Assembly: GCF_026319305.1 (NCBI RefSeq)
Contig: NZ_JAPDMV010000002.1
Coordinates: forward strand, 1-64,000
Origin: Methylophaga sp. OBS4
Lineage (GTDB): Bacteria; Pseudomonadota; Gammaproteobacteria; Nitrosococcales; Methylophagaceae
DNA: 64,000 nt
Reading direction: 5' to 3'
Part shown: one piece after another, positions 29,788-39,644 of the stretch
Position numbering within the stretch: position 1 is the stretch's first letter
Layout: each line of letters begins with the position of its first letter
Notes under the pieces: generated by a model
The model's database searches: none
Told to the model about the DNA's origin: nothing
The model's input: only the letters and a program-made list of their open reading frames with translations
Made by a program: the position numbers and the translations under genes

Positions 29788-29889
29788 AACCACAGAAATG
29801 GAATGGTCCGCTCCATAACGGCATCAAAGTGCCAGAATGGAAATTCCATTCATAAGCGAAGCGAGGCGGACCATTCCATTTCTATGGTT
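29788..29889. repeat. Long inverted repeat between convergent genes
   Basis: The arms are 24 nt (29788-29811 and 29866-29889) and match with one mismatch; their core is gaatggtccgc / gcggaccattc. Between them lies a smaller palindrome, gaatggaaattccattc (29835-29851). The 102-bp element sits between the stops of the ABC exporter and ilvD. It may terminate both genes, or be a small mobile palindromic element unrelated to the copies at 9.7 and 37.4 kb. Confidence 0.7.
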
Positions 29890-29913
29890 AATTCGTTAAC
29901 CGGGCAGAAAAAC

Positions 29914-31767
29914 TTAACGGCGCTTCAACTGCTCCACATCTCTGACCGCACCTTTGGCAGCCGAGGTGGTTAAAGCCGCATAAGCCTGCAAGGCCAGGCT
30001 AACTTCCCGTTCACGGGCTACCGGATGCCAGGCATGTTCGCCTCTGGCTTCCATCGCTGCGCGGCGGTGTGCCAATTCTTCATCGGTAAGGTCAACGTTG
30101 ATTTTACGGTTAGGAATATCGATATGAATGATATCGCCCTCTTCCACCAGACCGATATTGCCGCCTTCCGCCGCTTCCGGTGAAGCATGACCAATCGATA
30201 AACCGGAAGTCCCGCCAGAGAAACGGCCATCGGTCAGCAAGGCACAGGCTTTGCCCAGCCCCTTAGACTTGAGGTAGCTGGTCGGATACAGCATTTCCTG
30301 CATACCCGGGCCGCCTTTCGGCCCTTCATAGCGAATCAACACAACATCGCCCGCTTTGATCTCACCTGCCAGAATACTGGCTACTGAAGCATCCTGAGAT
30401 TCAAAAATACGCGCGGGACCGGAGAAGGTCAGGATAGATTCGTCCACACCTGCCGTTTTTACGATACAACCATCTTCAGCCAGATTACCGTAGAGTACCG
30501 CCAAGCCACCATCTTGACTGTAAGCATGTTCAATGTCGCGGATACAGCCGTTTTCACGATCCAGATCCAGTTCCGGCCAGCGGCAATCCTGGCTGAACGC
30601 AAGCTGGGTCGGAATACCGGCAGGCCCGGCCAGATAACGCAGTTGCGCCACTTCATATTCGCTGCGTTTGATATCCCATTGCGCCAGCCCGTCTGCCATG
30701 GTTTTGGCATGCACGGTCGGGACATCAGTATGCAATAAGCCGCCAGCGGCCAATTCGCCGAGAATAGCGACTACACCACCGGCACGATGCACATCTTCCA
30801 TATGATATTTATTGGTAGCCGGTGCCACTTTGCACAAGTTAGGAACCCTGCGGGACATACGGTCAATATCGGCCATGGTGAAATCCACCTTGGCTTCATG
30901 GGCTGCCGCCAGCAAATGCAAAACCGTGTTGGTAGAACCGCCCATGGCAATATCCAAAGCAATCGCATTTTCAAACGCGGCTTTAGTTGCGATCGAACGG
31001 GGTAACACATCATCTTCATCGTTTTCGTAATAACGTTTAGCCAGGTCCACAATACGGCGCCCCGCTTCCAGGAACAGCTCACGTCGATCGGCATGTGTTG
31101 CCAGCAACGAACCGTTACCCGGCAGCGACAATCCCAGCGCCTCGGTCAGACAGTTCATCGAATTGGCGGTAAACATGCCCGAGCAACTGCCGCAAGTCGG
31201 ACAGGCACTGCGCTCTACCTGTGCCACATCTTCATCGCTGACATGTTCGTCCGCCGCCTGCACCATGGCATCGACCAGATCCAGCTTGACGTCCTTACCC
31301 GCCAGTTTGGTTTTACCGGCCTCCATCGGGCCGCCCGAAACAAAAACCACCGGAATATTAAGGCGCAGTGCGGCCATCAACATGCCCGGGGTAATCTTGT
31401 CGCAGTTGGAAATACACACCAACGCGTCAGCACAGTGCGCGTTAACCATGTATTCCACCGAGTCGGCGATAATGTCGCGCGATGGCAGGCTGTAAAGCAT
31501 GCCGCCGTGGCCCATGGCAATGCCATCATCAACCGCAATGGTATTGAATTCTTTCGCGACGCCACCAGCCTGTTCAATTTCGCGCGCAACCAGCTGTCCC
31601 AGATCTTTCAGGTGAACATGACCGGGCACAAATTGAGTAAATGAATTAGCGATTGCAATGATCGGTTTGTTGAAATCATCATCTTTCATTCCCGTCGCCC
31701 GCCACAAAGCGCGGGCACCTGCCATATTGCGGCCGGCGGTAGACGTTTTAGAACGATATTGAGGCAT
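29914..31767 (-). CDS. ilvD: Dihydroxy-acid dehydratase IlvD
   Basis: Iron-sulfur dehydratase of 617 residues in valine, isoleucine and pantothenate synthesis. The N-terminus [19 protein letters not shown] and cluster cysteines in [13 protein letters not shown] and [18 protein letters not shown] are typical of the E. coli-type enzyme. It is divergent from argA, with 120 bp between the starts. Confidence 0.98.
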   Translation of the reverse strand: MPQYRSKTSTAGRNMAGARALWRATGMKDDDFNKPIIAIANSFTQFVPGHVHLKDLGQLVAREIEQAGGVAKEFNTIAVDDGIAMGHGGMLYSLPSRDIIADSVEYMVNAHCADALVCISNCDKITPGMLMAALRLNIPVVFVSGGPMEAGKTKLAGKDVKLDLVDAMVQAADEHVSDEDVAQVERSACPTCGSCSGMFTANSMNCLTEALGLSLPGNGSLLATHADRRELFLEAGRRIVDLAKRYYENDEDDVLPRSIATKAAFENAIALDIAMGGSTNTVLHLLAAAHEAKVDFTMADIDRMSRRVPNLCKVAPATNKYHMEDVHRAGGVVAILGELAAGGLLHTDVPTVHAKTMADGLAQWDIKRSEYEVAQLRYLAGPAGIPTQLAFSQDCRWPELDLDRENGCIRDIEHAYSQDGGLAVLYGNLAEDGCIVKTAGVDESILTFSGPARIFESQDASVASILAGEIKAGDVVLIRYEGPKGGPGMQEMLYPTSYLKSKGLGKACALLTDGRFSGGTSGLSIGHASPEAAEGGNIGLVEEGDIIHIDIPNRKINVDLTDEELAHRRAAMEARGEHAWHPVAREREVSLALQAYAALTTSAAKGAVRDVEQLKRR

Positions 31768-31887
31768 ACTGAGTCTCCGAATAAGCTGCTTTTACCATCT
31801 TGAATTTAGTTAATTCCGTGTGGTTTATCCGCACAAATTTTACACGTAACTTGGCAAGTGTGCTGAGACTGCGATAAAAAGGAGCCT

Positions 31888-33195
31888 ATGAACGACTCGC
31901 AATCAACAACAAACCCTGACAATCTGGCGACCACCACCAGCTGGTTCCGTACCGCTGCGCCGTATATTCACGCGCATCGCGGGGCTACCTTTGTGATTGC
32001 GTTTGATGGCGAAACCATTGATAGTACGGGCTTTGATCACTTGTTGCATGATGTTGCGATCCTTAATAGTCTGGGTATTCGTCTGGTGCTGATCTATGGT
32101 GCCAGACCACAGATTGAAGCGCAGTGCGGGCAGTTCGGCGTGCCGGTCAACTACCACCGCGGTCTGCGCATCACGGATGATACCAGCCTTAAAATAGCCA
32201 AATCGGTAATTGGCAAACTGCGGGTGGATATCGAATCAAAACTGTCTTTTGGTTTACCGCATACACCGATGGCCGATGCCCGCATCCGCTGTACCAGTGG
32301 CAATCTGGTCACCGCCAGACCAGCCGGCATTCTGGATGGCGTCGACTTGGGACACACCGGCGAAGTACGCCGGGTGGATATTGAAGGCATCAATCAACAA
32401 TTGTCACTCGGCAATATCGTGTTACTCCCTCCACTCGGTTATTCACTGACCGGTGAAATTTTCAATTTGTCTGCTGAAGCCATCGCCACCGCTGTGGCAA
32501 CGGCCCTCACTGCCGACAAGCTGATTTTTATCGGTGAAAGTAACCGTAACCTGCCACGCGAACTGACCCTGCAACAAGCCAGAGAGAATTTACAGGCCCA
32601 CCCTTCTATCGCCGCCGCAGTCAGTGCCTGTCAGGCTGGTGTCAAACGTGTGCATCTGTTGGATCGCACCCTGGATGGAGCATTGCTGCAAGAACTGTTC
32701 AGTCGCGATGGCGCTGGCACTTTATTAACGGCAACCTCTTTTGAAACCACGCGCCAGGCAACCATTGAAGACGTAGTCGGCATTCTTGAGCTGATTCAAC
32801 CGCTGGAAGAAAAAGGGGCGGTAGTGAAACGTTCACGTGAACTGCTGGAGCGTGAAATCGATCACTTCACCGTGATGGAACGTGACGGTAGCGTAATTGC
32901 CTGCGCCGCCATTTACGCTTATCCCGACAATAAAATGGCCGAACTCGCCTGTCTGGCGGTTGCCGACGACTATCGCGACAAGGGGCGGGGCAAACAGTTA
33001 TTGGCTACACTGGAGCACTCGGCTCTGAAAATGGGTATTGAAAGCCTTTATGTACTGACAACCCAGACTGCGCACTGGTTTCTGGAACATGGTTTCAAAG
33101 CCGCTGAAATCAGTGATTTGCCTGTAACCAAGCAGGCTTTGTACAACTATCAGCGCAACTCCAGAGTGTTTCGAAAAACGTTAAAACCTGTTTAA
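31888..33195 (+). CDS. argA: Amino-acid N-acetyltransferase ArgA
   Basis: First step of arginine synthesis: acetylates glutamate with acetyl-CoA. The 435-residue protein has an N-terminal amino acid kinase-like domain (about 20-280), which binds the feedback inhibitor arginine in the classical enzyme, and a C-terminal GNAT domain (about 295-435) with the acetyl-CoA motif DDYRDKGRGKQLL. A strong aaggag sits just before the ATG. It is convergent with rppH, with 2 bp between the stops. Confidence 0.96.
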   Translation: MNDSQSTTNPDNLATTTSWFRTAAPYIHAHRGATFVIAFDGETIDSTGFDHLLHDVAILNSLGIRLVLIYGARPQIEAQCGQFGVPVNYHRGLRITDDTSLKIAKSVIGKLRVDIESKLSFGLPHTPMADARIRCTSGNLVTARPAGILDGVDLGHTGEVRRVDIEGINQQLSLGNIVLLPPLGYSLTGEIFNLSAEAIATAVATALTADKLIFIGESNRNLPRELTLQQARENLQAHPSIAAAVSACQAGVKRVHLLDRTLDGALLQELFSRDGAGTLLTATSFETTRQATIEDVVGILELIQPLEEKGAVVKRSRELLEREIDHFTVMERDGSVIACAAIYAYPDNKMAELACLAVADDYRDKGRGKQLLATLEHSALKMGIESLYVLTTQTAHWFLEHGFKAAEISDLPVTKQALYNYQRNSRVFRKTLKPV

Positions 33196-33197
33196 AG

Positions 33198-33719
33198 TCA
33201 GCTGGTTTGCTGTTTACGGCCAACGCGTCTTCTGTATTCTGGAAACAGGACCGGTGCAAACTCGTGCAAAGCTTTTTCATAGACGCGGCGTTTGAAAAAT
33301 ACGATTTCTTCCACCGGCCTCCAGTAATCCACCCAGCGCCAGTCATCAAACTCCGGTTTTTCGTGCAGATCAAGTTTGACGTCTTCCTCGTTACCGGTAA
33401 AGCGCATCAGAAACCAGCGCTGTTTCTGGCCGATACATAGCGGCTTGTTACCATAACGCAGATAACGTTTGGGCAAACGGTAGCGCAACCAACTACGGCT
33501 TACTGCCAGCAGTTCAACATGTTCCGGCATCAACCCGACTTCTTCCATAAGCTCACGATAGGCAGCTTGTTCTGCTGTCTCATCTGCTTTGATGCCTCCC
33601 TGCGGGAATTGCCACGAATCATGTTGCGCTCGTTGCGCCCACAAAACCTGGTTATCTTCATTGCAGAGAATGATCCCCACATTTGGCCTGAAGCCATCTT
33701 TATCAATCACAACTCTCAA
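33198..33719 (-). CDS. rppH: RNA pyrophosphohydrolase RppH
   Basis: Nudix hydrolase of 173 residues that removes pyrophosphate from the 5' end of mRNA and so starts RNase E-dependent decay. It begins [18 protein letters not shown] and carries the Nudix box [20 protein letters not shown] at residues 38-57. A HAD phosphatase is encoded divergently, a neighbourhood also found in pseudomonads. Confidence 0.96.
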   Translation of the reverse strand: MRVVIDKDGFRPNVGIILCNEDNQVLWAQRAQHDSWQFPQGGIKADETAEQAAYRELMEEVGLMPEHVELLAVSRSWLRYRLPKRYLRYGNKPLCIGQKQRWFLMRFTGNEEDVKLDLHEKPEFDDWRWVDYWRPVEEIVFFKRRVYEKALHEFAPVLFPEYRRRVGRKQQTS

Positions 33720-33860
33720 TCTCTGGCTGGCTGAGCGCAGACGCCCCCAGCATGTTTATCTTCATTAGTGGTTAGATTATTAAAAGCACTGCCAGTATGC
33801 AATTCATTTTGGCTTACAATAGATTCTGGTTTTGATTTACACGGAGAATTTTTCTGCATT

Positions 33861-34517
33861 ATGGCTTTGGCAATCTTTGATCTGGACAATACCCTGCTGG
33901 GAGGTGATAGCGACTTTCTATGGGGACGCTACCTGTGCGAAAACGGCATTGTTGATGCGGATGCCTACCGTCGCGCCAATGAACATTATTATCAGCAATA
34001 TCTTGAGGGCTCTCTGGATATTTATGAGTTTCTCGAGTTTGTGTTCAAACCGCTGGCCAGCCACAGCCTGGGACAATTATATGAATGGCGGGAAAATTAC
34101 CTGCAGCAGAAAATCAAACCTATTATATTGCCTGCTGCTAAAGCACTCATTGCCCAGCATCGGGCGAAAGGCGATACGTTGCTGATTATCACCGCCACCA
34201 ACAGCTTTATCACTTCACCGATTGCCGAGATGCTGGCTATTGAACATTTGATTGCCACCGAACCGGAATTAATAGATGGCCGTTACACCGGGCATGTCGC
34301 CGGGATCCCCTCTTTTCATCAGGGTAAAGTGGACAGATTAAAACAGTGGCTGGTGGAACAGAATCAGGATTTGCAAGGCAGTATCTTTTACAGTGATTCA
34401 CATAATGATCTGCCATTGCTGGAACTGGTTGATACCGCCGTTGCGGTCGATCCGGATCCCAAATTACAGGCAGTCGCGCAACAACGCGGCTGGAAAATTC
34501 TCAGTTTGCGCGAATAA
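33861..34517 (+). CDS. HAD-IB family phosphatase (SerB-like)
   Basis: Protein of 218 residues with motif I AIFDLDNTLLGGDSD (nucleophile aspartate), motif II in IITATNSFITSPIA, and motif IV YSDSHNDLPLLELV. This pattern fits the HAD-IB subfamily of phosphoserine phosphatase-like enzymes. The ATG at 33861 is chosen because the longer open frame from 33768 adds 31 residues without similarity to the family. The substrate is unknown. Confidence 0.85.
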   Translation: MALAIFDLDNTLLGGDSDFLWGRYLCENGIVDADAYRRANEHYYQQYLEGSLDIYEFLEFVFKPLASHSLGQLYEWRENYLQQKIKPIILPAAKALIAQHRAKGDTLLIITATNSFITSPIAEMLAIEHLIATEPELIDGRYTGHVAGIPSFHQGKVDRLKQWLVEQNQDLQGSIFYSDSHNDLPLLELVDTAVAVDPDPKLQAVAQQRGWKILSLRE

Positions 34518-34634
34518 ATTAATACCGGTTATGACGCGAATAAATCAGCTTCTTGTCTCGCTGAGATCGTGCATTTCCAGGTAGTTTCCGTATACAATTT
34601 ATCGTTTTTATAATTCTAAATTCAGGCCGTCATT

Positions 34635-36077
34635 ATGGAATGGGAAGTTGTCATCGGGTTGGAAATTCACGCCCAGCTCGCTACGAAAAGTAAGATTTTC
34701 TCCGGTGCTGCCACCGCCTACGGTGCGCCCCCCAATACACAGGCATGTGCCGTTGATCTGGGTTTGCCGGGGGTGTTGCCGGTACTCAATCAGGAAGCCG
34801 TCAGAATGGCCATCAAATTTGGCCTGGCTGTGGACGCCGAAATTGCCGAACGCTCGGTATTCGCCCGCAAAAACTACTTCTACCCCGATCTGCCTAAAGG
34901 TTATCAAATCAGTCAGTTTGAACTGCCTATAGTAGGCAAAGGCCATATAAGCATTGAGCTGGAGGACGGCACTGAAAAAACCGTCGGCATCACCCGAGCC
35001 CACCTGGAAGAAGATGCGGGTAAATCCCTGCACGAAGATTTCCACGGCCAGACCGGTATCGATCTGAATCGTGCCGGCACACCGTTGCTGGAGATTGTCT
35101 CCGAACCGGATATGCGCAGCGCTAAAGAAGCCGTGGCCTACATGAAAAAAATCCACTCGCTGGTGCGCTATCTGGAAATCTGCGACGGCAACATGCAGGA
35201 AGGTTCTTTCCGTTGTGATGCCAACGTATCCATGCGCCCTAAAGGCCGGGAAAAATTCGGTACCCGCGCTGAGCTGAAAAACATCAACTCATTCCGTAAT
35301 GTCGAGCGTGCCATCAATATTGAAATAGAACGTCAAATAGACATCCTGGAATCAGGTGGTACCGTCATTCAGGAAACCCGGCTCTTTGATGCTGACAAGA
35401 ACGAAACCCGTTCTATGCGCACCAAAGAAGAAGCCAACGATTATCGTTATTTCCCCGATCCGGATCTGTTGCCTTTAGTGATCGAACAGCAACTGATTGA
35501 TGAAGTCCGCGCCACCCTGCCGGAACTGCCCAATGAAAAACGTGATCGTTTTGTCAGGGAACTGAATCTGTCTCCGTATGATGCTGCAGTGCTGACCAGC
35601 ACCCGCGAACTGGCTGATTACTTCGAAGCCGTATTAGCCGCAACAGGCAGTAAAGATCCCAAGCAATGTGCCAACTGGGTAACCGGTGAATTGTCCGGCG
35701 CGTTGAATAAGGCGGGACTCGATATTACCGAATCACCTGTCAGCGCCCAGCAACTGGCAAGTGTATTGATTCGTATCAGTGATAACACCATTTCCGGCAA
35801 AATCGCCAAAACTGTGTTTGAAGCCTTGTGGGAAGGTGAAGGTGCCGACGCTGACACCATTATCGAAGCCAAAGGACTGAAACAAGTAACCGATAGTGGT
35901 GCCATAGAAGCAATGGTTGATGAAGTGCTCGCCAATAATCCGGCGCAATTACAGCAATACCGCGAGGGTAAAGAACAGCTGTTCGGTTTCTTTGTCGGCC
36001 AGATCATGAAAGCCTCCAAAGGCAAGGCCAACCCGGCACAAGTGAATGAATTGCTGAAGAAAAAACTGGCCGGTTAA
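34635..36077 (+). CDS. gatB: Aspartyl/glutamyl-tRNA amidotransferase subunit B
   Basis: Subunit of the GatCAB transamidase, which makes Gln-tRNA(Gln) or Asn-tRNA(Asn). The 480-residue protein begins [20 protein letters not shown], carries the kinase-like signature [18 protein letters not shown], and ends in a YqeY-like tail domain. gatC and gatA, normally next to gatB, are not adjacent: a HAD phosphatase lies upstream and a FIST gene downstream. Confidence 0.97.
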   Translation: MEWEVVIGLEIHAQLATKSKIFSGAATAYGAPPNTQACAVDLGLPGVLPVLNQEAVRMAIKFGLAVDAEIAERSVFARKNYFYPDLPKGYQISQFELPIVGKGHISIELEDGTEKTVGITRAHLEEDAGKSLHEDFHGQTGIDLNRAGTPLLEIVSEPDMRSAKEAVAYMKKIHSLVRYLEICDGNMQEGSFRCDANVSMRPKGREKFGTRAELKNINSFRNVERAINIEIERQIDILESGGTVIQETRLFDADKNETRSMRTKEEANDYRYFPDPDLLPLVIEQQLIDEVRATLPELPNEKRDRFVRELNLSPYDAAVLTSTRELADYFEAVLAATGSKDPKQCANWVTGELSGALNKAGLDITESPVSAQQLASVLIRISDNTISGKIAKTVFEALWEGEGADADTIIEAKGLKQVTDSGAIEAMVDEVLANNPAQLQQYREGKEQLFGFFVGQIMKASKGKANPAQVNELLKKKLAG

Positions 36078-36096
36078 GTTTTCAGTTTCTCCGCTC

Positions 36097-36136
36097 AAAA
36101 GGCCGTAAATGACATTTACGGCCTTTTATTTTTTCG
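36097..36136 (+). terminator. gatB intrinsic terminator
   Basis: Perfect 14-bp stem aaaaggccgtaaat (36097-36110) / atttacggcctttt (36114-36127) with a 3-nt loop, followed by attttttc. It begins 20 nt after the gatB stop. Confidence 0.92.
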
Positions 36137-36155
36137 GATCAGCGATTTTGCTATT

Positions 36156-36171
36156 TGTGACCCCTGTCACA
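36156..36171. promoter_or_regulatory. CRP/Vfr-like site upstream of the FIST gene
   Basis: tgtgacccctgtcaca matches TGTGA-N6-TCACA with both half-sites perfect. It lies 130 bp upstream of the FIST gene start, in a gene-free stretch of 220 bp. Whether this organism has a CRP-type regulator cannot be seen here. Confidence 0.55.
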
Positions 36172-36300
36172 GTTTCCTGGGCGGGCAATTCCCCAAAGTC
36201 AATAAACTGATGTAGTATCAGCCGAAGGATTTAATTAAGCTTTATTTGTTGGCACTTGAATTATAAGTAGCCGTCATTCAATGGAGTCAGGCGCGCGCCC

Positions 36301-37443
36301 ATGAAGTTTGAACAGGAACACCTCCCAGCCAAAGCGGGCTTAAACAAATTACCCTCCGCCTCCCCGCTCCCCGAAGCTAACTGGGTGTTGGTTTTTGGGT
36401 CGGTCAGTCGCTTTAATGAACGCAATTTCGCCAAGATTCTGGAAAAACGTTATCCCAATGCGCAAATCATCGGCTGTACGACTTCCGGTGAGATCACCGG
36501 CGACGGTGTTTATGATGACAGTGTGCATATTACCGCGATGCAGTGGGAACGCAGCACTTTGCGTTTTATCACCAAACCGGTGAACAGCATGGAACAATCG
36601 CACGCGCTAGGCGCCCAAATTGCCGGCGAGCTGAGAATGGATGATCTCAAAGGCGTGTTTGTACTCAGTGACGGCCTTAATGTCAACGGCTCCGAGCTGG
36701 TGGAAGGTTTACAGGCAGTATTACCTAATGTGCCCATTACCGGCGGCTTGGCCGGCGATGATGCCAACTTTAAAAAGACCTTGTTACTTAATAATGACAA
36801 GATTGAAGATCGTGTGGTCATTGCTGTCGGCATCTACGGCAAAGATGCAATTGTGACCAGCGGCGCCCTGGGAGGCTGGAAACCCTATGGCCCGCCTCGC
36901 AAGATAACCCGTTCCAATAAAAACGTGGTGCATGAGCTGGATAACAAGCCGGCTTTGCCTTTGTACAAAATGTACATTGGTTATTATGCCAATGAACTGC
37001 CGGCCTCCGGCCTCAATTTCCCGTTTGCGATTATGGACGAAAAAAACGTCAATGTGATCCGCACATTGCTGTCTATAAACGAAAAAGATAACAGCCTGAC
37101 CTTTGCCGGCAATATCGCCGAAGGCTCTACCGTACGTTTCCTCAAATCAGATCATGACAGCCTGGTAATGGGCGCCAGTGAAGCGGCACGCCAGATCCTG
37201 CAAAAAGACGTTGATATCAATGACAAGGCTTTGGCGATTTGCGTCAGTTGTGTCGGACGCAAACTAGTGATGGAATCTCAGGTCGTAGATGAAGTGTATG
37301 CCGTGCAACGCCTGCTGGGAGTACAAACCGGCATCACCGGTTTTTACTCCAATGGTGAAATCTGCTCTGGTGAAGACGACAGTCACAGTCAGTTACACAA
37401 TCAGACTATGACTATCGCCTACTTAAGCGAACATAAAACCTAG
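36301..37443 (+). CDS. FIST-domain sensor protein
   Basis: Soluble protein of 380 residues with an N-terminal FIST domain (about 30-215; WVLVFGSVSRF, IIGCTTSGEI, VPITGGLAGDDANF) and a C-terminal FIST_C domain (about 225-370; SCVGRKLVMESQVVDEVYAV, TGFYSNGEICSG). FIST proteins bind small ligands or act as input modules for signalling; some (NosP) bind heme and sense nitric oxide, which I cannot confirm here. It lies 1.8 kb upstream of a pilus chemosensory operon whose receptor lacks a sensor domain. Its stop codon overlaps the left end of the palindromic element. Confidence 0.88.
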   Translation: MKFEQEHLPAKAGLNKLPSASPLPEANWVLVFGSVSRFNERNFAKILEKRYPNAQIIGCTTSGEITGDGVYDDSVHITAMQWERSTLRFITKPVNSMEQSHALGAQIAGELRMDDLKGVFVLSDGLNVNGSELVEGLQAVLPNVPITGGLAGDDANFKKTLLLNNDKIEDRVVIAVGIYGKDAIVTSGALGGWKPYGPPRKITRSNKNVVHELDNKPALPLYKMYIGYYANELPASGLNFPFAIMDEKNVNVIRTLLSINEKDNSLTFAGNIAEGSTVRFLKSDHDSLVMGASEAARQILQKDVDINDKALAICVSCVGRKLVMESQVVDEVYAVQRLLGVQTGITGFYSNGEICSGEDDSHSQLHNQTMTIAYLSEHKT

Positions 37444-37671
37444 GAATCTGTCGGACTTAAGTGTTCGTTGCGAGGGAAAATCAGGTTTGTTAAGCACATC
37501 CCTGTGCTTCACCCTTTCGGGGTTTACACGTTCAATCGCTCCCGCCGATTGAATGAGTCAATTTTTGCACAATTTTGAGGCGAATAGTCATTCTCTTTAA
37601 ACGAGAAATTGTGTAAAAATGGCCAATCCGGCTTTTTCGCAACAGAACCATCTTAAGTCCGACAGACTCCT
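37442..37671. repeat. Palindromic repeat element, copy 2 (230 bp)
   Basis: Ends aggaatctgtcggacttaag (37442-37461) and cttaagtccgacagactcct (37652-37671) are inverted repeats matching at 19 of 20 positions. Shared segments with copy 1 include gttcgt-gcgaggga, gaggcgaatag-c-ttctcttta and atccggctttt-cgca. About 65 extra bases near 37489-37555 contain two small hairpins of their own (aagcac/gtgctt and tcaatcg/cgattga). No protein is encoded. The element lies between the FIST stop, which it overlaps, and the gshA stop. Confidence 0.82.
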
Positions 37672-37715
37672 TAGCGCACTTTACAATTTGATATCGTGAA
37701 TATTCAGTTGGTCTA

Positions 37716-38990
37716 TTAGACCAGCTCCCGGGCCGCGGCCAGCAAAGCCAGTCTGGCAATCACACCGTAAGCATAAAAACGGTTGGGTTCTGAATCTGGC
37801 TGCTCGGTCTGATCCGGCGTGATGCAGGATTGAGCAAATGCCAACGGCTCAAAATGCATGCCCGGTGCGTTGAGATTTTCATTAGGTCCGCGGCCGGTGT
37901 GTACCCGATAAAATCCGCCTACAACGAAGTGATCCATCATGTAAATCACCGGTTCAGCCACCGCATGGTCATTCCCCAGCGTTTCAAAGGTATACACCCC
38001 TTCCTGCACCAACACATTATCCACCACCAGCCCTTCCTTGGCAGATGACATTTTATTGCGCTGCTTACGGTTGAGGTTAGTGATGTCATCGGCACTTTTC
38101 ACCGTCATAATGCCCATGCCGTAAGTACCGGAATCAGCCTTTACGACCACAAAAGGATCGCGGTCAATATTGTATTCGCGGTATTTTTTCCGAATCGTCA
38201 TCAACAGATTGTCGATGTTTCTTGCCAGACACTCGGTGCCGGCACGCTCCTTGAAGTTAACTTCACCACATTGCAAAGTCAGTGGCGACACCAGCCAGGG
38301 ATCAATATCAATCTGCTCTGCGAATTCTTTGGCAACAGCGTTGTAGTGAGTGAAATGATCGGACTTTTTGCGGGTAGACCAGCCTGCGTGCAAAGGCGGT
38401 AATATCTCCTGTTCCAACCCTTCCAGAATAGCCGGACGCCCCGCTGACAGGTCGTTATTCAACAGCACCAGACAAGGAGAGAAATCATCCACGGCTACAC
38501 GATTGCCTTTTCTGATCAGCGGCTCCAGCGTACTGATTTTTCCTGAAGGTAATTCAACCGTCACCGCTTCAGTAATATCTTCACGCAGGCTGCCGATTCG
38601 GGCTTCCAGACCGGCTTTCTGGAAAATATCACGCAAGGTTTCCAGACTTTCCAGATAAAACAGATTGCGCGTGTGATTTTCGGCCACGATCAGCAGGCGT
38701 TTAGCGGTGGGACAGGCTCTTTCGACCGCCGCCTGCGCGGCATGAATGCACAAAGGTATAAATGACGGATTAAGGTTATTAAATCCAGCCGGGAACAGAT
38801 TGGTATCGACCGGCGCCAATTTGAAACCGGCATTACGCAAATCAACAGAAGCGTAAAATGGCGCAGGCGTTTTCAGCCATTGTTCGCGCAGCCAGATTTC
38901 CACCTGAGTCTGTTTCTCCAGCAGGTGAGCTTCCAGTTGAAGCAACGGACCGTTGAGGGCGGTGGTCAGATGGGGAACGCCTGAAGTCAT
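37716..38990 (-). CDS. gshA: Glutamate-cysteine ligase, proteobacterial ATP-grasp-like type
   Basis: Protein of 424 residues matching the GshA type known from Acidithiobacillus and related bacteria (TIGR02049-like), which is unrelated in sequence to E. coli GshA. Recognisable segments include APVDTNLFPAGFNNLNPSF, VVVKADSGTYGMGIMTVK and GGFYRVHTGRGPNENLNAPG. It makes gamma-glutamylcysteine for glutathione, which is also useful for formaldehyde handling. gshB is not adjacent. It is divergent from pilG, with 240 bp between the starts. Confidence 0.88.
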   Translation of the reverse strand: MTSGVPHLTTALNGPLLQLEAHLLEKQTQVEIWLREQWLKTPAPFYASVDLRNAGFKLAPVDTNLFPAGFNNLNPSFIPLCIHAAQAAVERACPTAKRLLIVAENHTRNLFYLESLETLRDIFQKAGLEARIGSLREDITEAVTVELPSGKISTLEPLIRKGNRVAVDDFSPCLVLLNNDLSAGRPAILEGLEQEILPPLHAGWSTRKKSDHFTHYNAVAKEFAEQIDIDPWLVSPLTLQCGEVNFKERAGTECLARNIDNLLMTIRKKYREYNIDRDPFVVVKADSGTYGMGIMTVKSADDITNLNRKQRNKMSSAKEGLVVDNVLVQEGVYTFETLGNDHAVAEPVIYMMDHFVVGGFYRVHTGRGPNENLNAPGMHFEPLAFAQSCITPDQTEQPDSEPNRFYAYGVIARLALLAAARELV

Positions 38991-39044
38991 GATTTTATCT
39001 CACTGTTTTGGGTTGCAGATTGTGGTATGAGCACAGTTCCTTAC

Positions 39045-39060
39045 TGTGACATGGGACACA
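39045..39060. promoter_or_regulatory. CRP/Vfr-like site between gshA and pilG
   Basis: tgtgacatgggacaca matches TGTGA-N6-TCACA with one mismatch in the second half-site. It lies in the 240-bp divergent region, 55 bp from the gshA start and 170 bp from the pilG start. In Pseudomonas the CRP homologue Vfr controls twitching genes, but a link here is only suggested. Confidence 0.4.
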
Positions 39061-39230
39061 GTTTCGGTTTTTCAAGTCATTCATACTGGTTTGTCACTGA
39101 AAATCGGGACTGGTAAACCGGTTTTTGATGTGCGCACAGCATTACTAGCCTGCGAAAGAAAAATGGTATATCTTCGTTTGCTAGGGATAATAAATAACAA
39201 TTAAGACACAATTTCAGGTACAGCATAATC

Positions 39231-39641
39231 GTGAGCGAAAACCAAACTGAATTTTCCGGCCTGAAGGTCATGGTCATCGATGACAGTAACACCATTCGTC
39301 GTACTGCTGAGACACTTCTGAAAAAAGCAGGTTGCGATGTGCTTACTGCGGACAATGGATTTGAAGCGCTTCCCATCATCAGTGCCGACCACCCCGATAT
39401 TCTCTTTATTGATATTATGATGCCTCGCCTGGATGGATACCAGACCTGTGCGCTGGTTAAAAACAATCCTAAATTTAAAGATATCCCGGTTGTTATGCTT
39501 TCCAGTAAAGACGGACTGTTTGATCGGGCTAAAGGACGTGTAGTTGGTGCGGAACAATATTTGACCAAACCTTTCACTAAAGACGACTTACTCGGTGCAA
39601 TCCGAACGCATTTGCTGAACAAAAGACAGGACGCTGATTAG
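39231..39641 (+). CDS. pilG: Twitching motility response regulator PilG
   Basis: Single-domain receiver of 136 residues, first gene of the Pil-Chp array. Acidic pocket D17-D18, phospho-acceptor D61 in ILFIDIMMPRLDG, and lysine in YLTKPFTKDD. The start codon is GTG at 39231, which gives the short polar N-terminus seen in PilG proteins. By family knowledge it promotes pilus extension or cAMP signalling downstream of ChpA. Confidence 0.93.
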   Translation: MSENQTEFSGLKVMVIDDSNTIRRTAETLLKKAGCDVLTADNGFEALPIISADHPDILFIDIMMPRLDGYQTCALVKNNPKFKDIPVVMLSSKDGLFDRAKGRVVGAEQYLTKPFTKDDLLGAIRTHLLNKRQDAD

Positions 39642-39644
39642 CCT

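Noticed and set aside
31851-31879. Possible argA promoter TTGGCA-N16-GATAAA
   Set aside because: Transcription would begin inside or after the ribosome-binding site, leaving no usable leader.
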